Shown one piece after another: positions 6,969 through 13,886 of a stretch of DNA of 18,590 bases. Source of the DNA: Clostridiales bacterium (GTDB lineage Bacteria; Bacillota; Clostridia; Tissierellales; Sedimentibacteraceae); the NCBI GenBank assembly GCA_003497505.1, contig DNNV01000123.1, positions 1 to 18,590 on the forward strand. The letters run 5' to 3'. Within the stretch, counting starts at the first letter, position 1; each line of letters begins with the position of its first letter. The notes below the pieces were generated by a model that saw nothing but the letters and a program-made list of their open reading frames with translations, had not been told where the DNA came from and did no database searches. The translations under genes and the position numbers were made by a program.

Positions 6969-7364
6969 TTAATGCTGATGGTGCTCATCATGACTGCCGC
7001 AAACATGTCCATCACCATGATGATGCTCACCGTGATGATTGCATTCAACATCAGGATTATAATTCAATTTACCAGAAAGTAAATCCATGGCGGCCTTATC
7101 TGCGTCTCCCGTAACTCCGCCATACAGTTCAATATCAGCTTCAGACAGAGCACGTTTTGCACCACCGCCAATACCGCCGCAAATTAACGTACTGACACCA
7201 TTGCTTTTAAGAATTTCAGCCAATGCACCATGCCCGCTGCCATTTGTATCAATGACAGAAGTTGAATGAATATTGTTGTTCTCTATGTCATAGACCTTAA
7301 ATTGTTCTGTGTGTCCAAAGTGTTGAAACACATTGCCATCTTTATATGCTACTGCTATTCTCAT
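6969..7364 (-). CDS. NifX/NifB-like (dinitrogenase iron-molybdenum cofactor family) protein with His-rich tail
   Basis: A 131-residue cytoplasmic protein. Residues 1-103 match the NifX/VnfY-type cofactor-binding fold: MRIAVAYKDGNVFQHFGHTEQF at the start, then STLICGGIGGGAKRAL and ELYGGVTGDADKA. Residues 104-131 form a tail with 11 His, 2 Cys and several acidic residues, suitable for metal binding. Family members bind FeMo-cofactor precursors or iron-sulfur/molybdenum clusters, but standalone copies are common in anaerobes without nitrogenase and are uncharacterised; no nif gene is in the window. The start (7364) has GTGGAGG upstream and overlaps the end of the DUF134 gene by 23 bases, so the two are translationally coupled. 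Likely metal or Fe-S related; the exact role is unknown. Confidence 0.88.
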   Translation of the reverse strand: MRIAVAYKDGNVFQHFGHTEQFKVYDIENNNIHSTSVIDTNGSGHGALAEILKSNGVSTLICGGIGGGAKRALSEADIELYGGVTGDADKAAMDLLSGKLNYNPDVECNHHGEHHHGDGHVCGSHDEHHQH

Positions 7365-7722
7365 CTTTTACCTCCACTTTTTCGCTTAGATTATTTCTCC
7401 ACCGACAACAACCGTTGCTGCAGGATGGGTTGTGATGCTCACAAAAACGCACATCCCCGCCGCCAATTTGCAGAGGATGTCCCTGCACGATGCATTGCGC
7501 CAGCTTTTTTCTGGCACTTGCATAAATAGCTTGCGCCGTGGTGCGGGCAACCTCCATTTGCTTTGAGCATTGCTCCTGTGTCATCCCTTCTAAATCAATC
7601 AGGCGAATGACCTCATATTCGTCGAGGGTCATTGTGATTACTTGTTCATTCCCTCCACAGGGCTTGAAACTTGTACATCGGGGATGGGAGCATACACGCC
7701 GATGCTTACGGGGTCTTGGCAT
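7342..7722 (-). CDS. DUF134 (UPF0251) family DNA-binding protein, Cys-rich
   Basis: The 126-residue protein starts with the DUF134 hallmark MPRPRK, followed by a Cys motif (C11, C16, C22). A sigma-70 region-4-like helix-turn-helix follows at about 28-78 (MTLDEYEVIRLIDLEGMTQE, then ARTTAQAIYASARKKLA). The C-terminus has a second Cys/His cluster (C94, H96, H97, C101, C105, C106), pointing to bound metal or an iron-sulfur cluster. DUF134 genes commonly neighbour NifX-like genes, as here, where the reading frames overlap. The start at 7722 has GAGGTGA 5 bases upstream. Inferred role: metal- or redox-responsive regulator of its own operon, acting on the direct repeats in its promoter. No experimental function is known to me. 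Confidence 0.88.
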   Translation of the reverse strand: MPRPRKHRRVCSHPRCTSFKPCGGNEQVITMTLDEYEVIRLIDLEGMTQEQCSKQMEVARTTAQAIYASARKKLAQCIVQGHPLQIGGGDVRFCEHHNPSCSNGCCRWRNNLSEKVEVKDENSSSI

Positions 7723-7755
7723 CGTCTCACCTCACTTTCCTTGCTTTGTTATCAA

Positions 7756-7852
7756 CATATGTCAATAATTATTATATACCTTATCGGGCATATGTCAATA
7801 ATTATAATTTTGTAAAAACGTCCGCAATAAATATAGTTTTTTTATGTCAATA
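7756..7852. repeat. Direct repeats overlapping the DUF134-NifX promoter
   Basis: CATATGTCAATAATTAT occurs exactly twice, at 7756-7772 and 7789-7805, 33 bp apart (about three helical turns). A shorter third copy, TATGTCAATA, lies at 7843-7852. Copy two covers the -35 and copy one covers the edge of the -10 and the start site. This is the layout of an operator for a repressor, most simply the DUF134 protein itself. Confidence 0.7.
7771..7798 (-). promoter_or_regulatory. Near-consensus promoter of the DUF134-NifX operon
   Basis: On the minus strand a perfect TTGACA (7798-7793) is followed after 16 bases by a perfect TATAAT (7776-7771). The DUF134 start codon is about 40 bases downstream of the expected transcription start. 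A promoter this strong usually needs a repressor, and the 17-bp repeats overlap both boxes. Confidence 0.8.
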
Positions 7853-7934
7853 TCCTGCAAGTGAGATATAGCAAAGTTAGAGGTGTTCCATAATTTTGTT
7901 ATAAACCGTTTGGAAACTTCCAGCTCATCCAACG

Positions 7935-7963
7935 AAAAAAAGTGTCTGTCCCAAGCCGGACAC
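7935..7963 (-). terminator. Probable terminator of the OmpR-type two-component operon
   Basis: Read on the minus strand, a GTGTCC...GGACAGACAC hairpin (7963-7942) is followed by seven T (7941-7935). TGTCC pairs with GGACA around a 6-base loop, or GTGTC with GACAC. It lies 54 bases after the kinase stop. Confidence 0.6.
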
Positions 7964-8016
7964 CTGCCGTCCAATACTGCAGGGCATCAGCGGAATCTTT
8001 TTTATAGAGAATGTCA

Positions 8017-9084
8017 TTATTCATTTAACGGTAAATAAACAGTGAAGGTGGTACCTTTGTTAGGCCCACTCTCAACGGATATACAGCCTCCGCAGATTTC
8101 CAGAATTCTTTTTACAAGAGACAATCCCAGGCCGTTTCCTTCTGTTGACCTTGATTGATCTCCTTGATAGAATTTATCAAAAATATGCTTTTTTACTTCA
8201 TCATCCATACCTAAACCTGTATCGGAGACAGAAGCGATTGCTTCTTCCTTATCCAATCGAAGCTTCACACCTATTGTTCCACCTTGGGAGCTGAATTTGA
8301 CAGCATTTCCTAATAGATTTATCCAGAGCGGCTGCAGGATTTCCGCATTTCCCGTAAATTGTATCGGCTCAAGGCTGATATTCAGTTCAAGTTGCTTTTT
8401 CTTTAGCTGCGGCTCCAAAAGAAGTATGCACTTACGGATTTGCTCGTCAAGGGAGTATCGCTCCTTATATGTAATTTTATCCGTGCTATCAAGCTTTGAT
8501 AACAGAAGAACATTGCTTGACAGGTTGGTCAACCTCTCAGTTTCGTCAATAATGATATTTAAGTACTCGTTTCGCTGCTGCTCTGTCAGATCACTGCTTT
8601 TTAGGAGTTTGGCAAATCCCTTGATAGATACAATCGGTGTTTTGAACTCGTGGGAAATATCTTTAACGAAATTACTGCGGAGTGTTTCGATGCTTGAAAG
8701 CTGCCTTGTCATTTCATTAAAGCTTATGGCAAGGCGGCTTATTTCGATGGATCCGCCAACTTCAACCTTTACATCAAAGTTTCCTGCCGCTACCTCCCTT
8801 GTGGCGTCCGTCAGCTTGCGAAGAGGGCGTAAAAAAAGATCCCCCCCGATTATGGCTAAGGTGGTTCCGATAACCAGGTTAACTAAAAGCATGAATACTA
8901 AGATGACAGGAAACCGGTTCACCAGCAAGGGCGGAAGGATACCTATTTCCATAAGAAAATATGAGATGCTGCCCGAGATCACAATGCTGACAAACAAAAT
9001 AGCGAACACAAAGGATACAAGCAATATTAGTGTGGTCAGCCTTCGTTTGGAATTTGTATTTATGTTGTGGGAGTTATTATTCAT
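8017..9084 (-). CDS. Membrane sensor histidine kinase with a minimal extracytoplasmic loop
   Basis: 355 residues from ATG 9084 (a GTG codon lies directly before it at 9087). Two membrane segments (about 16-44 and 57-82) are separated by only about a dozen residues, so it may sense within the membrane, as Bce/Lia-type kinases do. A HAMP domain (about 83-135, RPLRKLTDATREVAAGNFDV) leads to HisKA with DISHEFKTP (phospho-acceptor H145). HATPase_c follows, with N256/N260, DTGLGM (288-293) and EGNGLGLSL (315-323). The gene overlaps the response-regulator stop by 8 bases, so translation is coupled. The partner is the OmpR-type regulator upstream. The divergent operon codes for a membrane peptidase, HdeD, DUF1538 and PII-like proteins, so an envelope or membrane-potential signal is an inference. 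Confidence 0.94.
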   Translation of the reverse strand: MNNNSHNINTNSKRRLTTLILLVSFVFAILFVSIVISGSISYFLMEIGILPPLLVNRFPVILVFMLLVNLVIGTTLAIIGGDLFLRPLRKLTDATREVAAGNFDVKVEVGGSIEISRLAISFNEMTRQLSSIETLRSNFVKDISHEFKTPIVSIKGFAKLLKSSDLTEQQRNEYLNIIIDETERLTNLSSNVLLLSKLDSTDKITYKERYSLDEQIRKCILLLEPQLKKKQLELNISLEPIQFTGNAEILQPLWINLLGNAVKFSSQGGTIGVKLRLDKEEAIASVSDTGLGMDDEVKKHIFDKFYQGDQSRSTEGNGLGLSLVKRILEICGGCISVESGPNKGTTFTVYLPLNE

Positions 9085-9754
9085 CACGCTTCACCGCCTT
9101 ATAGCCCAGTCCGCGGACGGTTACAATATCAAATTCCGGCCATGCACCAAACCGCTCGCGCAGCCTGCCGATATGGACGCTGACCGTATGCTCGTCCGTT
9201 TGAGAATCATATCCCCATATTTCATCCATCAATTGCATCCGGGTAAAAATAACATCCGGATAACTAAGCAGCTTGTATAGCAGCAGGAATTCCTTCTGCG
9301 GCAGCGTTATACGTTCTGTTTCACGGCTAACGGCCATTGAGTCGTAATGCAGGGTTACTTTGCCAATTGTTATCTTTCGTTCATGGACAATTTTAGCACG
9401 CCGCAAGAGTGCTTTAATCCGAAGAACTAATTCTTCATTGTCAATGGGTTTGATCATATAATCATCTGTCCCTACAATAAAGCCCTTTCGTTTATCCTTA
9501 ATTGTTTCTTTTGCCGTAACCATCAGAATGGGGAAGTCATATCCAGCCTCCCGAAGCTGCTCCGTCAAGACGAAGCCATCCATTCCGGGCATCATAATAT
9601 CGGTAATCATTAAGTCAATGTGCTGACGATCCAATATGTCCAAAGCTTCCTGCGCGTTTGAAGCCAACATCGGGGCGTACCTTTCTTCTAACAAAACCGC
9701 TTCCATCAGCTTTCTGGTATTTGTGTCATCTTCAACTACAAGGATATTAAACAT
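9077..9754 (-). CDS. OmpR/PhoB-family response regulator
   Basis: 225 residues. Receiver domain 1-118 with acidic pocket VVEDD (8-10), phospho-acceptor D52 in MITDIMMPGMDG, T80 and K102 in MIKPID. A winged-helix DNA-binding domain (about 128-222) contains LPQKEFLLLYKLLS, DEIWGYDSQTDEHTVSVHIGRLRERFG and a final VRGLGYKAV. The start ATG at 9754 is preceded by AAGGAGG with 9-base spacing. Promoter TTGACT-N17-TATATG lies upstream on the minus strand (9876-9848). Family members bind direct repeats with an 11-bp period; exactly such repeats are found in the divergent region at 9933-9987, so autoregulation and control of the 10060-13613 operon are likely. Confidence 0.95.
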   Translation of the reverse strand: MFNILVVEDDTNTRKLMEAVLLEERYAPMLASNAQEALDILDRQHIDLMITDIMMPGMDGFVLTEQLREAGYDFPILMVTAKETIKDKRKGFIVGTDDYMIKPIDNEELVLRIKALLRRAKIVHERKITIGKVTLHYDSMAVSRETERITLPQKEFLLLYKLLSYPDVIFTRMQLMDEIWGYDSQTDEHTVSVHIGRLRERFGAWPEFDIVTVRGLGYKAVKRDE

Positions 9755-9847
9755 AATGCTGACCTCCTTATCTCCGAACAGCTTAATAACTCAGCATATA
9801 AGCATAAAGGAGAGATTTATAAAGCTTATTTTATATTGAAAGTTTAT

Positions 9848-9876
9848 CATATATGAAGTTGTACGGCAACAGTCAA
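9848..9876 (-). promoter_or_regulatory. Candidate promoter of the OmpR-type two-component operon
   Basis: On the minus strand TTGACT (9876-9871), a 17-base spacer and TATATG (9853-9848) fit a sigma-A promoter about 95 bases upstream of the response-regulator start. A weak copy of the regulator repeat (ATGAAGTTG, 9853-9861 on the plus strand) overlaps it. Confidence 0.5.
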
Positions 9877-9932
9877 GGACAGTTTTTTCCAATTATCCTG
9901 CTATTACACTGTGCTGACCGCACGATGAGAGA

Positions 9933-10000
9933 AACTTCAACTGAACTTCAACAAAATTGCCACTTAAATTGAAGTTTAGTTTAATTTGCAGGAGTATTAT
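9933..10000. promoter_or_regulatory. Inverted pair of OmpR-type binding boxes and operon promoter
   Basis: AACTTCAAC is repeated exactly with an 11-bp period (9933-9941 and 9944-9952). After 15 bases the same pattern appears in the opposite orientation (ATTGAAGTTTAG TTTAATTT, 9968-9987). Eleven-bp direct repeats are the known binding pattern of OmpR/PhoB-class regulators. The right-hand box ends 7 bases before a TATTAT -10 (9995-10000) and occupies the -35 position, where the sequence (AAGTTT) is a poor -35. This is the arrangement of a class II activator site for the 10060-13613 operon. The rest of the 9755-10059 gap shows nothing else of note. Confidence 0.68.
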
Positions 10001-10059
10001 TGGAACAAGATTGACAAAGAGGTAAATTTTAAAAAAGAGTTCAGAAGGAGGAGATGTTT

Positions 10060-10746
10060 ATGTTTTTTGATTTTTATTATTTTATTCTTGTAATTATACC
10101 AATGTTAATTGGAATATGGGCTCAAAATAAGGTTACATCTGCCTACAAGAGGTATAGCGGCATTGTATGTTCAAACGGATACACTGGCTACCGAACTGCA
10201 CGGATGATATTGGATAAAAACGGTCTGCAAAACGTGCGGATTGAAAAAGTAAAGGGAAATCTGACCGATCATTATGACCCGCACGCCAACGTTGTACGAT
10301 TGTCAGAGGGTGTTTATGATTCCAGCTCTGTTGCGGCGATCGGAGTAGCAGCGCACGAGTGCGGTCATGCACTGCAATACGCAACAGGATACGTACCTAT
10401 GAAAATCCGAGGAACTATCATCCCGGTTACCAATTTTGGTTCAAGACTGGCTGTACCTTTAATTTTAGCCGGACTGCTGCTGAGCTGGTATTCTCTTGCT
10501 TATATAGGCCTGATCGGATATGTGCTCATTGCGCTGTTTCAACTGGTTACCCTTCCGGTAGAATTTAATGCCAGCAATCGCGCCGTTGTGACGCTCTCAG
10601 ATATGAATATTACCGAGGCTGAGCAGGAAGGCGTAAAAAGGGTGCTGAACGCCGCGGCAATGACCTATGTTGCTGCCTTAATTTCTGCTGTAACGCAGCT
10701 TCTGCACATGGTAACGATTATAGGAAGAAAAAATAACAGGAGTTAA
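10060..10746 (+). CDS. YugP-type membrane zinc metallopeptidase
   Basis: 228 residues of the neutral zinc metallopeptidase type 2 family (B. subtilis YugP). An N-terminal membrane helix (about 5-22) is followed by a soluble region with LTDHYDPHANVVRLSEGVY. The zinc site is AAHECGHALQYA (HEXXH at 99-103), with a likely third ligand E168 in LPVEFNASNRA. Further membrane helices lie at about 128-165 and 197-221. A membrane-anchored protease of this type probably acts on membrane or envelope proteins; substrates are unknown. I choose ATG 10060 (MFFDFYYF) because AAGGAGG ends 8 bases upstream; ATG 10054 is only 2 bases after the ribosome binding site. It is the first gene of a four-gene operon. 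Family call is firm. Confidence 0.9.
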   Translation: MFFDFYYFILVIIPMLIGIWAQNKVTSAYKRYSGIVCSNGYTGYRTARMILDKNGLQNVRIEKVKGNLTDHYDPHANVVRLSEGVYDSSSVAAIGVAAHECGHALQYATGYVPMKIRGTIIPVTNFGSRLAVPLILAGLLLSWYSLAYIGLIGYVLIALFQLVTLPVEFNASNRAVVTLSDMNITEAEQEGVKRVLNAAAMTYVAALISAVTQLLHMVTIIGRKNNRS

Positions 10747-10778
10747 AAATTAAAAAATAATGAAAAGAGGCGCTTATT

Positions 10779-11345
10779 ATGAAAAAGATAATTAATTTAA
10801 TGCGGTGGATGTTGCTCATATCCGGAATATTGATTGTGATACTTGGTATAACAATGCTGTTTTCACCGCTGGACAATCTGGTCACTCTTGCATTCTTTAT
10901 CGGCATCTTGATGGTGATATCAGGAGTTTCTGAAATTGTATCTTTTTGCGGTGAAAAAAAGAAGTATCGTTCCAGCTGGATGTTGGCAAGCGGCATTCTG
11001 TCTGTCCTGTTCGGTGCCTGGACGGTATTCGGGCACGGAACGGAAGCTCTGGCTGCTTTTTTACCTTTCATCTTTGCTGCATGGGTTTTATCTTCCGGTA
11101 TTATGAGGGTTGTCGGTTCCGGATACCTTAAATCAGAAGGTTCATTCTTATGGGGATGGATGTTGACATTCGGCATTTTGGGAACTGTTTTCGGATTTCT
11201 GCTTTTGTTTTCTCCGATTCTTTCCGGGGTCGTTATATCATTTTCGCTGGCTCTGATTTTGATTTCACACGGTATTGACAATATAATTCTCTTTTACCGA
11301 ATCAAAAAAATAGGCAATTATATCAGAGAGCGCTTGGGTGAATGA
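10779..11345 (+). CDS. HdeD/DUF308-family membrane protein
   Basis: 188 residues with six hydrophobic segments (about 9-29, 35-55, 66-84, 90-112, 123-144, 149-172). The sequence shows three DUF308-type repeats: SGILIVILGITMLFSP (15-30), SGILSVLFGAWTVF (71-84) and FGILGTVFGFLLLFSP (131-146). HdeD is linked to acid resistance in enteric bacteria, but most homologues are uncharacterised integral membrane proteins. The start ATG has AAAAGAGG 8 bases upstream and lies 32 bases after the peptidase stop, so it is in the operon. A membrane-stress role fits the peptidase neighbour and the two-component system, by inference. Confidence 0.85.
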   Translation: MKKIINLMRWMLLISGILIVILGITMLFSPLDNLVTLAFFIGILMVISGVSEIVSFCGEKKKYRSSWMLASGILSVLFGAWTVFGHGTEALAAFLPFIFAAWVLSSGIMRVVGSGYLKSEGSFLWGWMLTFGILGTVFGFLLLFSPILSGVVISFSLALILISHGIDNIILFYRIKKIGNYIRERLGE

Positions 11346-11383
11346 ACATGACGCATCGTAGACCAGAGGGAAGGTGACACGGT

Positions 11384-12913
11384 ATGAATCAAAAATTAAA
11401 GGAAAAGACGCGGGAATCTTTATCCGCTGTTCTTCCTATAACGTTAATTGTTTTAATCCTAAGTACTGTTATTGTTCCGATGGAGATTGGCATTGTAGCC
11501 ATGTTTATTTTCGGCGCCATAATGCTTATTATAGGAATGGGCTTTTTCCAGCTTGGTGCGGAAATGGCAATGATGCCGCTGGGCGAAGGCATAGGTGTGC
11601 AAATATCGAAAGGCAGGCGTATTCCTGTCATTATACTTGTTGTTTTTATTATAGGAGCTACCATCACAATCGCCGAACCGGATTTACAGGTGTTGGCGGG
11701 ACAGGTGCAATCAATTCCTAACAGTATTCTTATTTGGACGGTGGCAGCCGGCGTAGGTGCTTGTCTTGTAGCCGCAATACTGCGAATTTTTTTCAAAATA
11801 AACCTATCTGTTATGCTGATAGTTTTTTATGGGGTTGTTATTCTTGTCTCATTTTTTACTCCGGACAGTTTTTTATCAGTTGCGTTTGATTCCGGCGGTG
11901 TGACGACAGGACCAATCACAGTTCCGTTTATCATGATGATGGGTGTTGGACTTGCATCAATCAGAAGCGATAAGGATGCAAGTGACGACAGCTTTGGATT
12001 GGTGGGGCTTGCCAGCATCGGTCCTATTTTGGCGGTTATGTTGCTCGGTATCTTTTATAATCCGCAAGGTGCTTCTTACACGTCGACTGTAATTGCTTCT
12101 GTTGTGACGACTCAGGACGTAGTTCGTGAGTTTATGAGTTCTTTGCCTCACTTTGCCAAGGAGGTACTTGTCTCCATACTGCCGATTGTTGCAATATTTC
12201 TCATATTTCAAATGTTCAGCCGTCGGTATCGGCGTAAACAGCGCATTCGCATTGCCGTGGGGTTTGTATATACATACATCGGTCTTGTTCTTTTTCTTAC
12301 CGGCGTCAATGTTGGATTTGCACCTGTCGGCAGTCTGCTAGGAGGAGAGCTTGCGGCAAGCAGCTTTAAGTGGATGCTGATCCCGATAGGTATGCTGATC
12401 GGTTATTACATCGTAAAGGCTGAGCCGGCAATTCAGGTTTTGAACAGTCAGGTCGAGGGTGTAACAAACGGTTCCATATCAGCATCCTCCATGAACATTT
12501 GTCTTTCCGTCGGAGTAGCGGCCAGCGTCGGACTTTCTATGCTGCGCTCCATAACAGGAATAAGTATTTACTGGATTATTATACCGGGATATGTTATTGC
12601 GCTTGCACTCTCGCGCATGGTTCCGAAAATATTTGTAGGTATTGCTTTTGATTCGGGTGGGGTTGCCAGTGGTCCCATGACCAGTACCTTTTTACTGCCG
12701 CTTTGTATAGGAGTCAGTGAAGCGTCAGGCGGCAATATTATGACAGATGCGTTTGGAGTCGTTGCTTTGGTAGCCATGACACCGTTAATTGCCATTCAGA
12801 TAATGGGGATAGTGTATAAGCTGAAATCCAGGAAGAGTGGACTTACCGGCAGTCTGCATGCGGAAGAAGCGGATGAAATTTTGGACTTAGAGGAGGATGT
12901 ACAATATGAATAG
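11384..12913 (+). CDS. DUF1538-family polytopic membrane protein with internal duplication
   Basis: 509 residues with about 12 or more hydrophobic segments and no signal peptide. The two halves repeat one another with a shift of about 250 residues: AEPDLQVLAGQV (98-109) and AEPAIQVLNSQV (347-358); AFDSGGVTTGPITVPF (167-182) and AFDSGGVASGPMTSTF (421-436); FGLVGLASIGPILAVMLLGI (204-223) and FGVVALVAMTPLIAIQIMGI (457-476). Such duplication with repeated Gly/Ser/Asp motifs in membrane context is typical of transporters with pseudo-twofold symmetry, with the motifs forming the substrate or ion path. DUF1538 has no known substrate that I can name. The start has GGAAGGTGA about 8 bases upstream. 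The last bases overlap the PII-like gene start, and the acidic C-terminal tail (about 493-509) is cytoplasmic or exposed. Confidence 0.88.
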   Translation: MNQKLKEKTRESLSAVLPITLIVLILSTVIVPMEIGIVAMFIFGAIMLIIGMGFFQLGAEMAMMPLGEGIGVQISKGRRIPVIILVVFIIGATITIAEPDLQVLAGQVQSIPNSILIWTVAAGVGACLVAAILRIFFKINLSVMLIVFYGVVILVSFFTPDSFLSVAFDSGGVTTGPITVPFIMMMGVGLASIRSDKDASDDSFGLVGLASIGPILAVMLLGIFYNPQGASYTSTVIASVVTTQDVVREFMSSLPHFAKEVLVSILPIVAIFLIFQMFSRRYRRKQRIRIAVGFVYTYIGLVLFLTGVNVGFAPVGSLLGGELAASSFKWMLIPIGMLIGYYIVKAEPAIQVLNSQVEGVTNGSISASSMNICLSVGVAASVGLSMLRSITGISIYWIIIPGYVIALALSRMVPKIFVGIAFDSGGVASGPMTSTFLLPLCIGVSEASGGNIMTDAFGVVALVAMTPLIAIQIMGIVYKLKSRKSGLTGSLHAEEADEILDLEEDVQYE

Positions 12914-13616
12914 TATGAAGGAAAGACCTGAGCTAAGAATGATGCTGCTGATTACTGAATATAAGGATGCGCAAAAGGCGGCTGCCATACTGGAAAGATG
13001 TAAAAATCCTGTTCAATATCTTTTCAAGGGTGAAGGAACTGCATCCAATGAGTTGATGGAATACTTGGGGCTTGGAGCAACAAATAAGACTGTTTTGTTA
13101 TGCATGGTATTAAAAAACCAGGTAGCGGATTTGTTCGATGCATTTGAGAAAGAGTTGAGCTTTAATAAGTGGGGCAAAGGAATTGCTTTTACGTTTCCGA
13201 TATCGGGAGTTAATACGATTATCATGAAACTTTTAAATGAAGAGGTTCAGCAAAAAATTATTGAACATTTGGAAAGGAGCGAAAACAGAATGACAAGTGA
13301 ATTTACTCACAGTTTCTTGATGATAACAATTAATCAAGGATATAGCGAAGAAGTCATGGAAGAGGCCAGGAAAGAAGGAGCAGCTGGAGGGACGGTGCTA
13401 CATGCGCGGCGTCTTGGATCGGAAGAATCCTTGAAAAGGTGGGGTATCAGTATTCAAGCTGAAAAGGAAATTATTTTTATTCTGATTGAACGGGAGAAAA
13501 AGATTGCAATCATGAAATCCATTGGAGAAAAGTACGGCCTTCACAGCGATGCTCAGGCTGTTGTCATTTCCATTCCTGTGGACGCTGTAGCGGGATTGGA
13601 AAAAGAAATTCCTTAA
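12906..13616 (+). CDS. Tandem PII-like (GlnB-fold) regulatory protein
   Basis: 236 residues made of two PII-like domains. Domain 1 (about 11-105) runs from RMMLLITEYKDAQKAAAILE to GKGIAFTFPISGVN. Domain 2 (about 134-233) has FLMITINQGYSEEVMEEARKEG, the PII-typical GAAGGTVLHARRLGSEE (158-174), then EIIFILIEREKKIAIMKSIGEKYG and VVISIPVDAVAGL. PII proteins are usually single-domain trimers that bind nucleotides or small molecules and gate a partner membrane transporter or enzyme. The canonical uridylylated T-loop tyrosine is not evident. I choose ATG 12906: AGGAGG (12891-12896) is 9 bases upstream, while ATG 12897 directly abuts it. The 8-base overlap with the DUF1538 stop means translational coupling, so the DUF1538 protein is the likely partner. 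The first domain is more divergent. Confidence 0.85.
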   Translation: MNSMKERPELRMMLLITEYKDAQKAAAILERCKNPVQYLFKGEGTASNELMEYLGLGATNKTVLLCMVLKNQVADLFDAFEKELSFNKWGKGIAFTFPISGVNTIIMKLLNEEVQQKIIEHLERSENRMTSEFTHSFLMITINQGYSEEVMEEARKEGAAGGTVLHARRLGSEESLKRWGISIQAEKEIIFILIEREKKIAIMKSIGEKYGLHSDAQAVVISIPVDAVAGLEKEIP

Positions 13617-13886
13617 TTATCGTATTGAAAATCCGTTTATATAAAAGTGTCTGAAATTTAAAAATGAATGAATTCATGAGTGTTTTCTTAATGCAGGTGA
13701 ATATAGGCGGTATCAGCAGTTTATGGATTCAAAAACCATCGCTTAAGGCAAAAATTATACGGTTGAAAGAGCTTTCTTTTACAGCCGTTTTTTTGACAGC
13801 AAGGATAAAGCGATATCTTTGAATTCATGATTCTGGCTGCCGATACCGGCAGGACAAAGCAAAAATATAAATAGTCCACACCCATT
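13617..13886. other. Intergenic region after the PII-like gene
   Basis: 270 bases between convergent genes. Apart from the terminator-like hairpin at 13759-13794 it holds a 6-bp hairpin CTGCCG-ATAC-CGGCAG (13837-13852) and two copies of GAATTCATGA. A 52-codon frame from ATG 13664 to TGA 13822 lacks a ribosome binding site and I do not call it. Confidence 0.5.
13759..13794. terminator. Terminator of the 10060-13616 operon, possibly bidirectional
   Basis: ACGGTTG (13759-13765) pairs with CAGCCGT (13782-13788, one G-U), with an inner GAAAG/CTTTC pairing and a run of seven T (13788-13794). On the minus strand the same hairpin is followed by ATAATTTTT, so it may also stop transcription from the PadR gene. 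It lies about 140 bases after the PII-like stop. Confidence 0.65.

Noticed and set aside
6969..7722. A nitrogen-fixation locus
   Set aside because: Only a standalone NifX-like protein and DUF134 are present; these occur widely in non-fixing anaerobes and no nifHDKEN gene is in the window.
8297..9280. A 327-codon open frame on the plus strand
   Set aside because: It is antisense to the histidine kinase and response regulator, which have complete domain motifs; the antisense translation is Ser/Arg/Leu-rich with no family features and no ribosome binding site.
13664..13822. A 52-codon frame after the PII-like gene
   Set aside because: It has an ATG but no ribosome binding site, and the terminator hairpin with its T-run lies inside it.
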